A stretch of DNA of 64,000 nucleotides from Pseudomonas capeferrum (lineage in GTDB: Bacteria > Pseudomonadota > Gammaproteobacteria > Pseudomonadales > Pseudomonadaceae), in NCBI RefSeq assembly GCF_000731675.1, contig NZ_JMIT01000001.1:436712-500711 (forward strand). The letters are read 5' to 3'. Below are positions 35,405 through 44,305 of the stretch, in pieces (positions within the stretch are counted from its first letter, which is position 1; every line of letters begins with the position of its first letter). Made by a program: the position numbers and the translations under genes. The notes below the pieces were generated by a model that saw nothing but the letters and a program-made list of their open reading frames with translations, ran no database searches and was not told the DNA's origin.

Positions 35405-37876
35405 GTGGCCCACGAGCATCCCCAGGCGCCTGCCGACCTGACCCCACCTGCCCAGTTACCCTGGTTTCGCCGCCTAGCCGCCCGCCTGCTGGGCCGAGGC
35501 TTGACCCGCCTGCAAGCCCAGCATCGCGACTCCTGGTTCCTCGGCCATGCCACGGGGCAGCGCAGTGGCCATGAGGACGGTGTGCGTGAAGGCTTCGAGC
35601 GCGGGCGGGTAGAAGGCTACGAGGCGGGGCGACAGGTGCTGGTCATTCGCGATACCCGCCCCGATACCGCCGCCGTGCCCGGCCAGGACAACAATCTTTT
35701 CGACGACTGGCGCCTGCCGTTGACCGCCGAACTGAAAAAGCGCTTCAAGGCTGATGTGGCGCAGCGCCTGCCGGCCGAAGCGCAACCCAGTGCGGCGCAG
35801 TGGAAGCTGATTTTCAGCGACACCCCCTCCACCTGTGTGGTGGCCGGGGCCGGGGCGGGCAAGTCGACCTCGCTGGTACTGCGGATTCTGCTGCTGCGCC
35901 ATTACCTGGGCTACGAGCTGGATGCGATGACCGTGGTCACCTTCACCCGCGAGTCGCGCAAAGACTTCATCAAGCGCCTGTTGCAGGTGTTCGCCTTGTG
36001 GCAGATCGACCTGCAGCCCGCGCTTGCCCGTGAGCTGGTGCGCACCTTCCATTCGCGCATCTTGCCGCTGGTACGCAGCCTGCCAGGCTTTGGCCAGGTG
36101 CGTGCGTTCGAGACGCTGGGCAACGAGATGCCGGCCGGCCGTGAGGCCGAGGCCGAGAGCAACCCGTTCGACCTGCGCCTGAACGATGCGCAACGCCAGC
36201 AGCTCAACCTCTGCTACAGCACCTTGCTGGGCGAGAACCCGCGTTTCGCCGAGCTTGTTGGCCTGTTGCGCAGCGAGGCGTTGCAGCTCAAGCCGCTGGA
36301 CCCCAACCACCCCGATGTGCAAAAGCGTGCGCAGGTGACGCAGTTGGCCGCCCAGCGCGACGAAGAGCTGTGCGATGTGATCGAGGACCTGTGGTTCGCT
36401 GCAGGTGCCTGGCCGATCAAGGGCATCGAGCCGTGCCGCGACACGCTCGAAATCCGCGGCAGCCGCTTCCATGTGCATGGCCGCCTGCAGGGGCAGGGTG
36501 CCTGGGTGGTGCTGGGCTTCGACCCCGCAGAGAGCGCGCAGTACCAGCGCCCCGGCGCCAAGCTGGCGGTGCGTGCCGAGTGGGCGGTCAAGCGCACCCT
36601 GTTGCAGGCGTTCTGCGACAAGCCCCTGATCTGGCTGGACAACTATGCAGCCGCCCGGCGTTTGGCTGCGTCCCTGGCCGGTGATGCGGTGGCCGGCCCC
36701 GGCTTCGAATACAAGGTCAAGGGTGAACTGGCCCCGGCACCGCTGCTCGACGCCTTTGTCGGCGCCGCCAACTTCATCGAAAACCTGGGCCTTGACGTGA
36801 ACAGCGCCGTGGCGGCGATGAGCTTCCCGGCAGGCGACAGCGACGGCCTGTTCTTCGAAGCGTTGGCCTTGTACTGGAAAGCCCTGGAGGCACATCTGCT
36901 GAGCCAGTCGCCACCGGTGATGAGCTACAACCGCATGTTCGCCCTGTTTGGCGAGAACAACCCGGAAAACCTGCAACTGCTGCCTGACCCCTTGCTCAGG
37001 CCGCTGGCGCACCTGATGATCGACGAGTTCCAGGACGTTTCGCCGCAGATCGTCAGCTGGCTGCGTGCCAGCCTTGCCGAGATCCGCCGGCGCGGGCCGT
37101 CGATGCACACCGGTCGTAATGCCCAGCATTCCTCGCTGTTGTGTGTGGGGGACGACTGGCAATCGATCTATGGCTGGCGCGGCAGTTCGCCGAAGTACTT
37201 CATGGAGTTCACCAAGGCATTCGTGTCGCCGGCCAACACCCGGGTGATGATGGTCGAGAACTACCGCTGCCAGCAGCAGGTGATCGACGCTGCCGAGTTC
37301 CTGGTCAAGGGCACCCCGGCGATCACCGGCAAGAAGGCCCGGGCCAGTGGGCCTGCAGCCGAGTTGCCGGGCTCGCCGGTCAAGGTGTTCGACCGTGATG
37401 AGGCGGCGCTGGGCGAGACCCTGATCGAGCATTATCAACGTGGCGAGTCGGTGATGATGCTGTACCGCAAGGGTAGCGATAAAGCCGTGATGAACGAACA
37501 CCTGCAAGCGGTGCTGCACGCCGAGGCTGGATTGCCCGCCGAGCAGCGTCGGCTGCGGCAGCTGACTTATCACAGCGCCAAAGGCTTGCAGGCCGATGCG
37601 GTGTTCATGCTCGGCGACTGCCAATACCTGACCAGTTCGCCCTACAAGAACCAGGTGTATCGCTTGGCCGGCCTTGGTAAGCCCGGTGATGCCCAGGCAT
37701 TCGATACGGCGCAGAAGGAAGAGGTCCAGCGGCTGGCCTACGTGGCGGTCACGCGTGCGGTCAGGCACTGCTATTGGCATGTGGAAGCGGCCAACAGCGA
37801 AGCGCCAGCGGCGCCCCGGGCGTCGGGCCAGGTGGATGGCCGGCAGGCCTTCTTCGAGGACCTGCGCGGCCAGTGA
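35405..37876 (+). CDS. UvrD/Rep-like superfamily 1 DNA helicase
   Basis: An 823-residue ATP-dependent helicase. Walker A is AGAGAGKST; motif Ia is VVTFTRESRKDFIKR; motif II is IDEFQDVSPQ; motif III is LCVGDDWQSIYGWRGS; motif IV is VENYRC; and the C-terminal motifs are LTYHSAKGLQADAVF and RLAYVAVTRA. This order is that of UvrD-type helicases. About 125 residues precede the helicase core, including a G-x3-G-rich basic stretch (TGQRSGHEDGVREGFERGR). The GTG at 35405 lies 6 bp after GGAG; an ATG at 35360 is possible but lacks a ribosome site. Its DNA-repair or conflict role is not shown by neighbours. Confidence 0.87.
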   Translation: MAHEHPQAPADLTPPAQLPWFRRLAARLLGRGLTRLQAQHRDSWFLGHATGQRSGHEDGVREGFERGRVEGYEAGRQVLVIRDTRPDTAAVPGQDNNLFDDWRLPLTAELKKRFKADVAQRLPAEAQPSAAQWKLIFSDTPSTCVVAGAGAGKSTSLVLRILLLRHYLGYELDAMTVVTFTRESRKDFIKRLLQVFALWQIDLQPALARELVRTFHSRILPLVRSLPGFGQVRAFETLGNEMPAGREAEAESNPFDLRLNDAQRQQLNLCYSTLLGENPRFAELVGLLRSEALQLKPLDPNHPDVQKRAQVTQLAAQRDEELCDVIEDLWFAAGAWPIKGIEPCRDTLEIRGSRFHVHGRLQGQGAWVVLGFDPAESAQYQRPGAKLAVRAEWAVKRTLLQAFCDKPLIWLDNYAAARRLAASLAGDAVAGPGFEYKVKGELAPAPLLDAFVGAANFIENLGLDVNSAVAAMSFPAGDSDGLFFEALALYWKALEAHLLSQSPPVMSYNRMFALFGENNPENLQLLPDPLLRPLAHLMIDEFQDVSPQIVSWLRASLAEIRRRGPSMHTGRNAQHSSLLCVGDDWQSIYGWRGSSPKYFMEFTKAFVSPANTRVMMVENYRCQQQVIDAAEFLVKGTPAITGKKARASGPAAELPGSPVKVFDRDEAALGETLIEHYQRGESVMMLYRKGSDKAVMNEHLQAVLHAEAGLPAEQRRLRQLTYHSAKGLQADAVFMLGDCQYLTSSPYKNQVYRLAGLGKPGDAQAFDTAQKEEVQRLAYVAVTRAVRHCYWHVEAANSEAPAAPRASGQVDGRQAFFEDLRGQ

Positions 37877-38092
37877 CGTGCATGGGTGCACGGGCTTGAA
37901 CCTGAGGGTCGGTGATGGCTAAGTCACAGTCGGTGACGGGCCAATCAGTCGCCTGCCGTTACGCCAAGGTAACCTGTCGGAGCCCCGTGCGGCCCGGCGC
38001 AAGGGTTGTCGCTGGCGATCTGCTTCGAAGGAGGCCGGCGGCGTATTCGGCCTGGTGTGGTCGTGCCAGGCTTCAAGTCAGGAAGCGTACCC

Positions 38093-39013
38093 ATGCGTGC
38101 AACACCCAAGGATCACCTGCTTGACCTCAATGGCATCCAGATTGCCATACGCTGCTGGGGCCCGGAGGACGGCATTCCCGTGCTGGCCCTGCATGGGTGG
38201 CTGGACAACGCCGCCTCGTTCGAGCGCCTGGCACCGATGCTCGATGGCTGTTTCGTGGTGGCCCCCGACCTGGTCGGCCATGGCCGTTCGGACCATCGCC
38301 GCCACGACAGTGGCTACTACCTGTGGGAGCACGCCGAGGACATGCTGGCGGTGACCGACGCCCTGGGGCTGGCGCAATTTCATGTGCTGGCGCACGGCAT
38401 GGGCACCGGCGTCGCATCGCTGCTGGCGGCCATGACCAGCGGTATCGCCAGCATGGTTTTTCTCGATGGCATGGGGGCGCCGTTCACGGTCGCCGAGGAT
38501 GACCGCGTACAGCACCTGGCCCGCGCTTATCGGCTCAAGCGCATGGTTCAGCGCAGCCAGTTGCAGGGTTTCTCCGAGCCCGATGCGAGCCGTTTCGACA
38601 GCCTCGCCTCTGCCCTGGAGCAGCGGCGCACGCGCCTGGATGGCGAGCTGTCGGAGGGCGCCGCACGGCTGTTGGCGCAACGCGACCTGTTGCAGCTCAG
38701 CGATGGCTATTGCTGGCGCCACGACCCGCGCCTGGTGCTGCCCGAGCCCATGCCGTTGACCGAGCGCGAAGCCTGTGACCTGCTCAGCCAGATCCGCTGC
38801 CCGCTGTACTTGATGTTCGGTCGGCAAGGCGCTTTCAGCGGTAACGCCTTTGCCCAGCGTGAGGCGGCCTTGCCCAGCCACGCCAAGGTTTCCTGGCACC
38901 CCGGCGGGCACCACTTCCACCTGGAAGCGCCCGATCGGGCCCTGGTCGATCAGCTTCTGCGGTTGTTGGCGCGGCACGAAGGCGGGGTACTGCCGCGGTT
39001 GGTCAACGAGTAG
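38093..39013 (+). CDS. Alpha/beta-hydrolase-fold protein with Gly in the nucleophile position
   Basis: A 306-residue protein of the alpha/beta hydrolase fold. The oxyanion segment is LALHGWLDNAASFE and VAPDLVGHGRSDHR follows. In the nucleophile elbow, where the family has GHSMGG, this protein reads AHGMGTG, with Gly102 in place of Ser. The C-terminal His is retained in GGHHFHLEAP. It may be non-hydrolytic or use a different chemistry. It is followed 76 bp downstream by a VOC gene on the same strand. The ATG at 38093 follows AGGA; an upstream GTG frame lacks homology. Confidence 0.8.
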   Translation: MRATPKDHLLDLNGIQIAIRCWGPEDGIPVLALHGWLDNAASFERLAPMLDGCFVVAPDLVGHGRSDHRRHDSGYYLWEHAEDMLAVTDALGLAQFHVLAHGMGTGVASLLAAMTSGIASMVFLDGMGAPFTVAEDDRVQHLARAYRLKRMVQRSQLQGFSEPDASRFDSLASALEQRRTRLDGELSEGAARLLAQRDLLQLSDGYCWRHDPRLVLPEPMPLTEREACDLLSQIRCPLYLMFGRQGAFSGNAFAQREAALPSHAKVSWHPGGHHFHLEAPDRALVDQLLRLLARHEGGVLPRLVNE

Positions 39014-39089
39014 CGGGCAATGGCCAGCGCGCCGGGTACTGGGCTATGGTGGCGGTTCACCTCGCGCAGCCGCCACAAGGAGCTCCGAC

Positions 39090-39524
39090 ATGCGACCGTT
39101 CGCCATCAAGCGCATCGACCACCTTGTGCTGCGGGTCAGTGACCTGCCGCGCAGCATCGCCTTTTATGTGGATGTGCTCGGCTGCACGGTCAGCAGGGTG
39201 CGTGAGGACCTGGGCATGGTCCACCTGGCCACGGGTACGGCGATGATCGACCTGGTTACGCTGGACGGTGTGCTGGGGCAGCCCGGTGGCGCTGCCCCGG
39301 GCGCAGAGGGGCGCAACCTGCATCATTTCTGCCTGCGTATCGAACCCTTCGATGAACAGGCATTGACCGCTTACCTGCGCGCTGCGGGGGTGCAGGTGGA
39401 GCCTGCCGAGAAGCGCTACGGCGCCGAGGGCGAGGGGTTGTCGGTGTATTGCTTTGACCCGGACGGCAACCAGGTCGAGCTCAAAGGGCCGATTCCGTCG
39501 CCCGAGGCGCCTAAAAGGCAATGA
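39090..39524 (+). CDS. VOC-family (glyoxalase/bleomycin-resistance fold) protein
   Basis: A 144-residue metal-dependent fold protein with paired beta-alpha-beta-beta-beta modules. It has His11 in IDHLVLRVSDL, His in NLHHFCLRIE and Glu in NQVELKGP as probable metal ligands. It resembles the STM3117-like VOC group. Function is unknown; it may be co-transcribed with the preceding hydrolase-fold gene. AAGGAG stands before the ATG. Confidence 0.84.
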   Translation: MRPFAIKRIDHLVLRVSDLPRSIAFYVDVLGCTVSRVREDLGMVHLATGTAMIDLVTLDGVLGQPGGAAPGAEGRNLHHFCLRIEPFDEQALTAYLRAAGVQVEPAEKRYGAEGEGLSVYCFDPDGNQVELKGPIPSPEAPKRQ

Positions 39525-39723
39525 CGCGCCCGTGTGCCAGTTCGCCATCACGGCGAGTGGATATCCCGGTAAAGCCGATTATGCTTCAGATACCTTGCTG
39601 CGATCCGAGGCGGCCCGCCTCGTCGTGCTTCGCGCAACCAATGCAAGCCCTAGGGCCTGGGTGCGACGGTGAAATGGGTGTGAGGTGCTCCGGCCTGGGA
39701 TAACAACAAGACGGAGGCAACCC

Positions 39724-41403
39724 ATGGCGGTTATCGACAGCGCATCCACGGGCAGTAGCGCGCCCCAACGCGGTATCACCCGGGAGGAGCGCAAGGTTAT
39801 CTTCGCCTCGTCCCTGGGCACAGTGTTCGAATGGTACGACTTCTACCTGTACGGCTCACTGGCCGCGATCATCGCCAAGCACTTCTTTGCCGGCGTCAAC
39901 GAGACCACCTCGTTCATCTTCGCCCTGTTGGCGTTTGCCGCAGGCTTTGCCGTGCGACCGTTTGGCGCCATCGTGTTCGGCCGGCTGGGCGATCTGATCG
40001 GGCGCAAGCACACCTTCCTGATCACCATCGTCATCATGGGCCTGTCCACCGCGTTGGTCGGGTTATTGCCCAGCTATACGACGATCGGCGTGGCCGCGCC
40101 GATCATCCTCATCACCCTGCGCCTGCTGCAAGGCCTGGCACTGGGCGGTGAATACGGAGGGGCGGCAACCTACGTGGCCGAACATGCGCCCAAGGGCCGG
40201 CGTGGCTTCTTTACCGCCTGGATCCAGACCACCGCGACCTTGGGGCTGTTCCTGTCGCTGCTGGTGATCCTGGCTTGCCGCACGGCCATGGGCACCGAGG
40301 CCTTCGAAGCCTGGGGCTGGCGCATTCCGTTCTTGCTGTCGATCCTGTTGCTGGCCATCTCGGTGTACATCCGTATGCAGCTCAACGAGTCGCCGGTGTT
40401 CTTGAAGATGAAGGCCGAGGGCAAGGCGTCCAAGGCGCCACTGACCGAATCGTTCGCCCGCTGGGAGAACCTCAAGGTGGTGATCATGTCGCTGCTCGGC
40501 GGTACCGCCGGCCAGGCCGTGGTGTGGTACACCGGGCAGTTCTATGCGCTGTTCTTCCTGTTGCAGACACTGAAGATCGACCCACAGACCGCCAACCTGC
40601 TGATTGCCGGTTCGCTGCTGATCGGCACGCCGTTCTTCATCATTTTCGGCAGCCTGTCGGACCGCATCGGGCGCAAGAAGATCATCATGGCTGGCTGCAT
40701 CATCGCGGCGCTGACCTACTTCCCGATCTTCAAGGCGCTGACCGAGTACGGCAACCCCGACGTGTTCGTCGCTCAGGAGCAGAACCCCGTAGTGGTGGTG
40801 GCCGACCCCGGCCAGTGCGCGTTCCAGTTCGACCCGGTGGGCAAGGCCAAATTCACCAGCTCCTGCGACCTTGCCAAGAGCGTGCTGGCCAAGCGCGCGA
40901 TCCCTTACTCCAACGAAAAGGCCGAGCCTGGCAGTGTGGCGCAGATCCGTATCGGCGAGCGGGTGATCCCGAGCTTTGACGGGCGCAGCCTGGCCGCAGC
41001 CGACTTCAAGGCGCAGAATGATGCCTTCACCGCCACCCTTGGCGGCGCGCTGAAAGAGGCGGGTTACCCCGAGAAGGCCGACCCTGCGAAAATCCACTAC
41101 CCGATGGTGCTGTTGCTGCTGACTATCCTGGTGATCTACGTGACCATGGTCTACGGGCCGATTGCGGCCTGGCTGGTGGAGCTGTTCCCGGCGCGCATCC
41201 GTTACACCTCGATGTCGCTGCCGTACCACATCGGCAACGGCTGGTTCGGCGGCTTCCTGCCGACCGTGGCGTTTGCCATGGTGGCGGCGACCGGGGATAT
41301 CTACTACGGCTTGTGGTACCCGATCGTGATCGCGCTGATGACGGCGGTGCTGGGGATCTTCTTCATGCCGGAGACCAAGGACCGGGACATCAGCCACACC
41401 TGA
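39724..41403 (+). CDS. MFS metabolite:H+ symporter (MHS/ProP-like)
   Basis: A 559-residue transporter of the metabolite:H+ symporter family. Signatures are VFEWYDFYLYGSLAAI in helix 1, FGRLGDLIGRKHTF in the helix 2-3 loop and LRLLQGLALGGEYGGAATYV in helix 5. It is longer than the usual 430-450 residues because of a hydrophilic insert of about 110 residues (about 350-455) between helices 9 and 10, probably periplasmic. That insert is a known feature of a subgroup. The substrate is unknown; relatives carry proline/betaine, alpha-ketoglutarate, citrate or shikimate. GGAGG precedes the ATG. Confidence 0.87.
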   Translation: MAVIDSASTGSSAPQRGITREERKVIFASSLGTVFEWYDFYLYGSLAAIIAKHFFAGVNETTSFIFALLAFAAGFAVRPFGAIVFGRLGDLIGRKHTFLITIVIMGLSTALVGLLPSYTTIGVAAPIILITLRLLQGLALGGEYGGAATYVAEHAPKGRRGFFTAWIQTTATLGLFLSLLVILACRTAMGTEAFEAWGWRIPFLLSILLLAISVYIRMQLNESPVFLKMKAEGKASKAPLTESFARWENLKVVIMSLLGGTAGQAVVWYTGQFYALFFLLQTLKIDPQTANLLIAGSLLIGTPFFIIFGSLSDRIGRKKIIMAGCIIAALTYFPIFKALTEYGNPDVFVAQEQNPVVVVADPGQCAFQFDPVGKAKFTSSCDLAKSVLAKRAIPYSNEKAEPGSVAQIRIGERVIPSFDGRSLAAADFKAQNDAFTATLGGALKEAGYPEKADPAKIHYPMVLLLLTILVIYVTMVYGPIAAWLVELFPARIRYTSMSLPYHIGNGWFGGFLPTVAFAMVAATGDIYYGLWYPIVIALMTAVLGIFFMPETKDRDISHT

Positions 41404-41416
41404 TCCTGTCGCTGTA

Positions 41417-41448
41417 TGCAGGAGCGCCCTGGCACGGGCGCCCCTGCA
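41417..41448. terminator. Intrinsic terminator hairpin after the MHS transporter
   Basis: TGCAGGAGCGCCC pairs with GGGCGCCCCTGCA (one mismatch) around a TGGCAC loop. It lies 14 bp after the transporter stop and 24 bp before the convergent gene end, so it may act in both directions. Confidence 0.6.
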
Positions 41449-41471
41449 AGGGCGCATGGCGGGAAGTGGCG

Positions 41472-42041
41472 TCAGTCGAAATAGCCCCGCAGGGTAAAGG
41501 CGTACCCGGTATCCACCACTGCGGCTTCAGCCCTGCTCCAGCGCTTGCTCAAGACGAACTCGAACGCCGGCTCGTATAGCTCGTCGCGCACCACCGCACC
41601 GCCGAGCACCTCCACGTCGTACCAGCCATTTTCCAGCTCGATGATCGGTCTCCCCGGCGCCTGGTAGCGTGCCAGCAGGTCGCCGAGGGTCTTGTTGGTG
41701 AAGTGCTGCAGGATGCGCCAGGTATAAAGCATCACCGCACGGTGCTCGACGTGCAGTACATACCCAGAACGCTGATGCTTCAGCCGGCTGCCCGGTTCAC
41801 GCAGGGCGGGTGTGTGGCCATCGAGGGTGAAGATGATCCGGTAGGGCAGGTTGTCGATGCCCGCCATGGGTAGCACCACGCCTTCGCGCACTGCCTGATC
41901 GCCGCTGTCGTCATGGGTGAACGCGTGGGCCAGGTCGTCGGCCAGGCCGTTTTCCTGCTTGAAGCGTTCGAGTAGCTGGATGTCGCCGACCAGGAAGTAA
42001 TCGATCAGGTCGTTGAGGACTTCACTGAATTCGTGGCGCAT
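41472..42041 (-). CDS. Conserved hypothetical protein, 189 aa
   Basis: No family is recognised. The protein starts MRHEFSEVLNDLIDYFLVGD, is soluble and acidic, and has no signal peptide or membrane segment. It contains several aromatic-rich strands (WYDVEVLGGAV, YAFTLRGYFD), consistent with a small alpha/beta fold. Codon usage is like that of its neighbours, so it is probably real. It lies just upstream of a VOC gene end on the same strand. Confidence 0.7.
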   Translation of the reverse strand: MRHEFSEVLNDLIDYFLVGDIQLLERFKQENGLADDLAHAFTHDDSGDQAVREGVVLPMAGIDNLPYRIIFTLDGHTPALREPGSRLKHQRSGYVLHVEHRAVMLYTWRILQHFTNKTLGDLLARYQAPGRPIIELENGWYDVEVLGGAVVRDELYEPAFEFVLSKRWSRAEAAVVDTGYAFTLRGYFD

Positions 42042-42124
42042 TTGTTTTCCTTGTCAGGTGCGCAAGTGAGCAATCGCAACGCTAGCGGAGGGCGGGCCAC
42101 AGGTGCCCGCCGGGCGGGCGGTCG

Positions 42125-42511
42125 CTAGTGTTTCTGGGCGATCTGGATCAGGTTGCCGCAGGTGTCGTCGAACACTGCCACAGTGACCGGCCCCACCACT
42201 GTGGGGGGTTGGGTGAATTGCACGCCGGCCGCGCACAACCGGGTGTACTCGGCCTGGATGTCGCGCACGCCGAAAGAAGTGGCGGGTATGCCGTCTTGCT
42301 TGAGCGCTGCCTTGTACACCTTGGCTGCGGGGTGGGCATCGGGTTCGAGCAGCAGCTCGACGCCATTGGGGTCGTGAGGTGAGGTGAGGGTCAGCCAGCG
42401 GTGCCGGCCCAGGGGGATGTCATGTTTGGGCATGAAGCCGAGCACGTAGTGATAGAAAGCCAAGGCCTTGGCCTGGTCGTCGACAAGGATGCTGGTGACC
42501 ACGATCTTCAT
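42125..42511 (-). CDS. VOC-family protein
   Basis: A 128-residue vicinal-oxygen-chelate protein. It opens MKIVVTSILVDDQAKALAFY and has the second-half motif NLIQIAQKH. ARLHS-type metal residues are not obvious, so it may be a ligand-binding rather than catalytic member. The ATG at 42511 is used; a GTG two codons upstream is an alternative. It is followed by the hypothetical gene at 41472-42041 on the same strand. Confidence 0.83.
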   Translation of the reverse strand: MKIVVTSILVDDQAKALAFYHYVLGFMPKHDIPLGRHRWLTLTSPHDPNGVELLLEPDAHPAAKVYKAALKQDGIPATSFGVRDIQAEYTRLCAAGVQFTQPPTVVGPVTVAVFDDTCGNLIQIAQKH

Positions 42512-42727
42512 AGGCACACACCGTTTGCTGGGGCTCGTTCACTCTTAGTAAAGACGCTCGGGCCTATTTGACCAGTGGCAGGCTTCACAGGGCGCCAGTC
42601 GCCGGCTACAAAAAACATGCTCAAGCCATAGGTAAATCCTTCATCGGCCGATCCCCCGGCAGCCAGGCCGCACGTTACAGTGACAGGCAAAATCCCCGAG
42701 CGCCCAGACAGCGCCAGAGAGGTACCT

Positions 42728-43633
42728 GTGGCTTCCTATACCTTGCGACAACTCAAGTATTTCGTCACCACCGTGGAGGCCGGCAGTGTCGCCGAGGCCT
42801 CGCGCCAGCTGTACATCGCCCAGCCGTCGATTTCCACGGCAATCAAGAGCCTGGAAGAAAGCTTTGGCGTGCAGTTGTTCATCCGCCACCACGCCCAAGG
42901 TGTGTCATTGACCCCCAGCGGCAAGCGCTTTTACGCCAAGACCAAATCGCTGCTGCAAATGGCCCACGAGTTCGAGCAGAACGCACTGGCTGACAACGAC
43001 ACCGTGGCCGGGCAGATCGACATCGGCTGTTTCGAAACGGTGGCCCCGCTGTACCTGCCGCGGCTGATCGCCGGTTTTCGCGAGCGTTACCCGGGCGTCG
43101 ATATCCGCCTGCGCGATGGCGAGCAGCAGGACCTGATCCAGGGCCTGACCGCCGGCACCTTCGACCTGGTGTTTCTCTACGACCACGACCTGGATGGCAC
43201 GATCGAGGCCGAGCCACTGATGCCGCCGCAAAAACCCTATGTGCTGTTGCCCGAAAAGCACCGCTTCGCCGGGCAAAGCCAGGTGTCGCTGCGCGACCTC
43301 TGCCCCGAACCGATGATTCTGCTGGACGTGGCACCCAGCCGTACCTACTTCGTCAGCCTGTTCAACGAAATGGGGTTGACCCCCAACATCGTCTTCAGCT
43401 CGCCGTCGATCGAGATGGTGCGCGGCATGGTCGGGCAGGGGTTCGGCTTTTCGTTGCTGGTGACACGCCCGCATTCGGAGTGCACCTACGACGGGCAGCG
43501 CCTGGCGATGGTGGACATCGCCGAGCCGGTGGCGTTGTCAGGGCTGGCGGCAGCCCGCTTGAAGCGGGTACAGCTGACCAAACCGGCGCAGCTGTTCGTG
43601 GAGTTCTGCCGTGAAGAACTGGCCAAATTCTGA
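42728..43633 (+). CDS. LysR-family transcriptional regulator
   Basis: A 301-residue LTTR. The helix-turn-helix is at about residues 3-62 (LRQLKYFVTTVEAGS, AEASRQLYIAQPSISTAI) and is followed by the effector-binding domain (VAGQIDIGCFETVAPLYLP). Sequence style is close to the CynR/NAC-like and GcvA-like groups. It stands alone with no divergent partner in the usual position; the nearest upstream gene is a VOC protein on the other strand. The target is unknown. The GTG start at 42728 follows AGAGG. Confidence 0.87.
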   Translation: MASYTLRQLKYFVTTVEAGSVAEASRQLYIAQPSISTAIKSLEESFGVQLFIRHHAQGVSLTPSGKRFYAKTKSLLQMAHEFEQNALADNDTVAGQIDIGCFETVAPLYLPRLIAGFRERYPGVDIRLRDGEQQDLIQGLTAGTFDLVFLYDHDLDGTIEAEPLMPPQKPYVLLPEKHRFAGQSQVSLRDLCPEPMILLDVAPSRTYFVSLFNEMGLTPNIVFSSPSIEMVRGMVGQGFGFSLLVTRPHSECTYDGQRLAMVDIAEPVALSGLAAARLKRVQLTKPAQLFVEFCREELAKF

Positions 43634-43665
43634 TGCGCGCCGCTGGGCTGGCCCGTGCCTGAGGG

Positions 43666-44139
43666 TCAAGGGTTGAGCTGATACCCGCGCCCCTGCAAGC
43701 AACCACTGTACGCGCTGGCATGGGCCGAGCTCTGCGCCTGGTCCTGCGTGCGCCGATCCTCTCGACGGTCCTGGCGCTGGCGCATGCCACCGACCGCAGC
43801 CCCGGCGGCGGCGGTTTCACCGGCACGGTTCTGCCGGTACGCCTGCTTGGCATCGTCACTGGCCCGGTCATACACCTCGTCATGCTGATTGCCACGCACC
43901 TGCGCACCTACGGCACCTGCGGCAGCACCTGCCGCTGCGCCGCGAACCCGGCCACCGACGTGGGCATCGCTGGAAGTCGCGGTGCTGTTCGCGGCATTGG
44001 TTGCGACGCTATTGCACTCATTGATGTCCTGTTGCACCTGCTGGCTGCTCTGGCCCTTCAGCGGCACCACTGTCTGCGCCTGGGCGGCAGGTGCTGTGCA
44101 TAGCAGCACCAGCAGGTAACTCCAAGTAAACGAACGCAT
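43666..44139 (-). CDS. Secreted glycine-zipper-like protein
   Basis: A 157-residue exported protein. The signal peptide MRSFTWSYLLVLLCTAPAAQA is followed by QQVQQDINECNSVA and then a Gly/Ala-rich segment (GGRVRGAAAGAAAGAVGA) of the glycine-zipper type. The C-terminal half is Arg/Gln-rich and has a CLQGRGYQLNP end. Proteins of this kind are small envelope-associated proteins of unknown function. An AGGAGGTG stands at ideal distance before the ATG at 44139. Confidence 0.8.
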   Translation of the reverse strand: MRSFTWSYLLVLLCTAPAAQAQTVVPLKGQSSQQVQQDINECNSVATNAANSTATSSDAHVGGRVRGAAAGAAAGAVGAQVRGNQHDEVYDRASDDAKQAYRQNRAGETAAAGAAVGGMRQRQDRREDRRTQDQAQSSAHASAYSGCLQGRGYQLNP

Positions 44140-44221
44140 GGCACACCTCCTGTGGGCGTGACCCCCTTTCACAGGATAGTCCGTGCGAAACAAAACACCG
44201 ACTGCTCTCGGACTTGCGGGC

Positions 44222-44281
44222 CGTTTTACATTCATTGCGTATGATAATAAGATCGCAATCATACGGAGTGTATGTAAAACG
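44222..44281. promoter_or_regulatory. 60-bp nested palindrome upstream of an MFS gene
   Basis: CGTTTTACAT (44222-44231) pairs with ATGTAAAACG (44272-44281). Inside it, CGTATGAT (44238-44245) pairs with ATCATACG (44258-44265). Both dyads share the same centre (44251.5). It lies 25 bp before the ATG of the transporter at 44306, where an operator or an mRNA hairpin would act. Confidence 0.6.
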
Positions 44282-44305
44282 TTTTTTCCCTAAGGAGAGC
44301 CGATC

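Noticed and set aside
43666..44139. Plus-strand frames across the glycine-zipper gene
   Set aside because: The minus-strand frame has an ideal ribosome site and signal peptide; the opposite frames are shadows.
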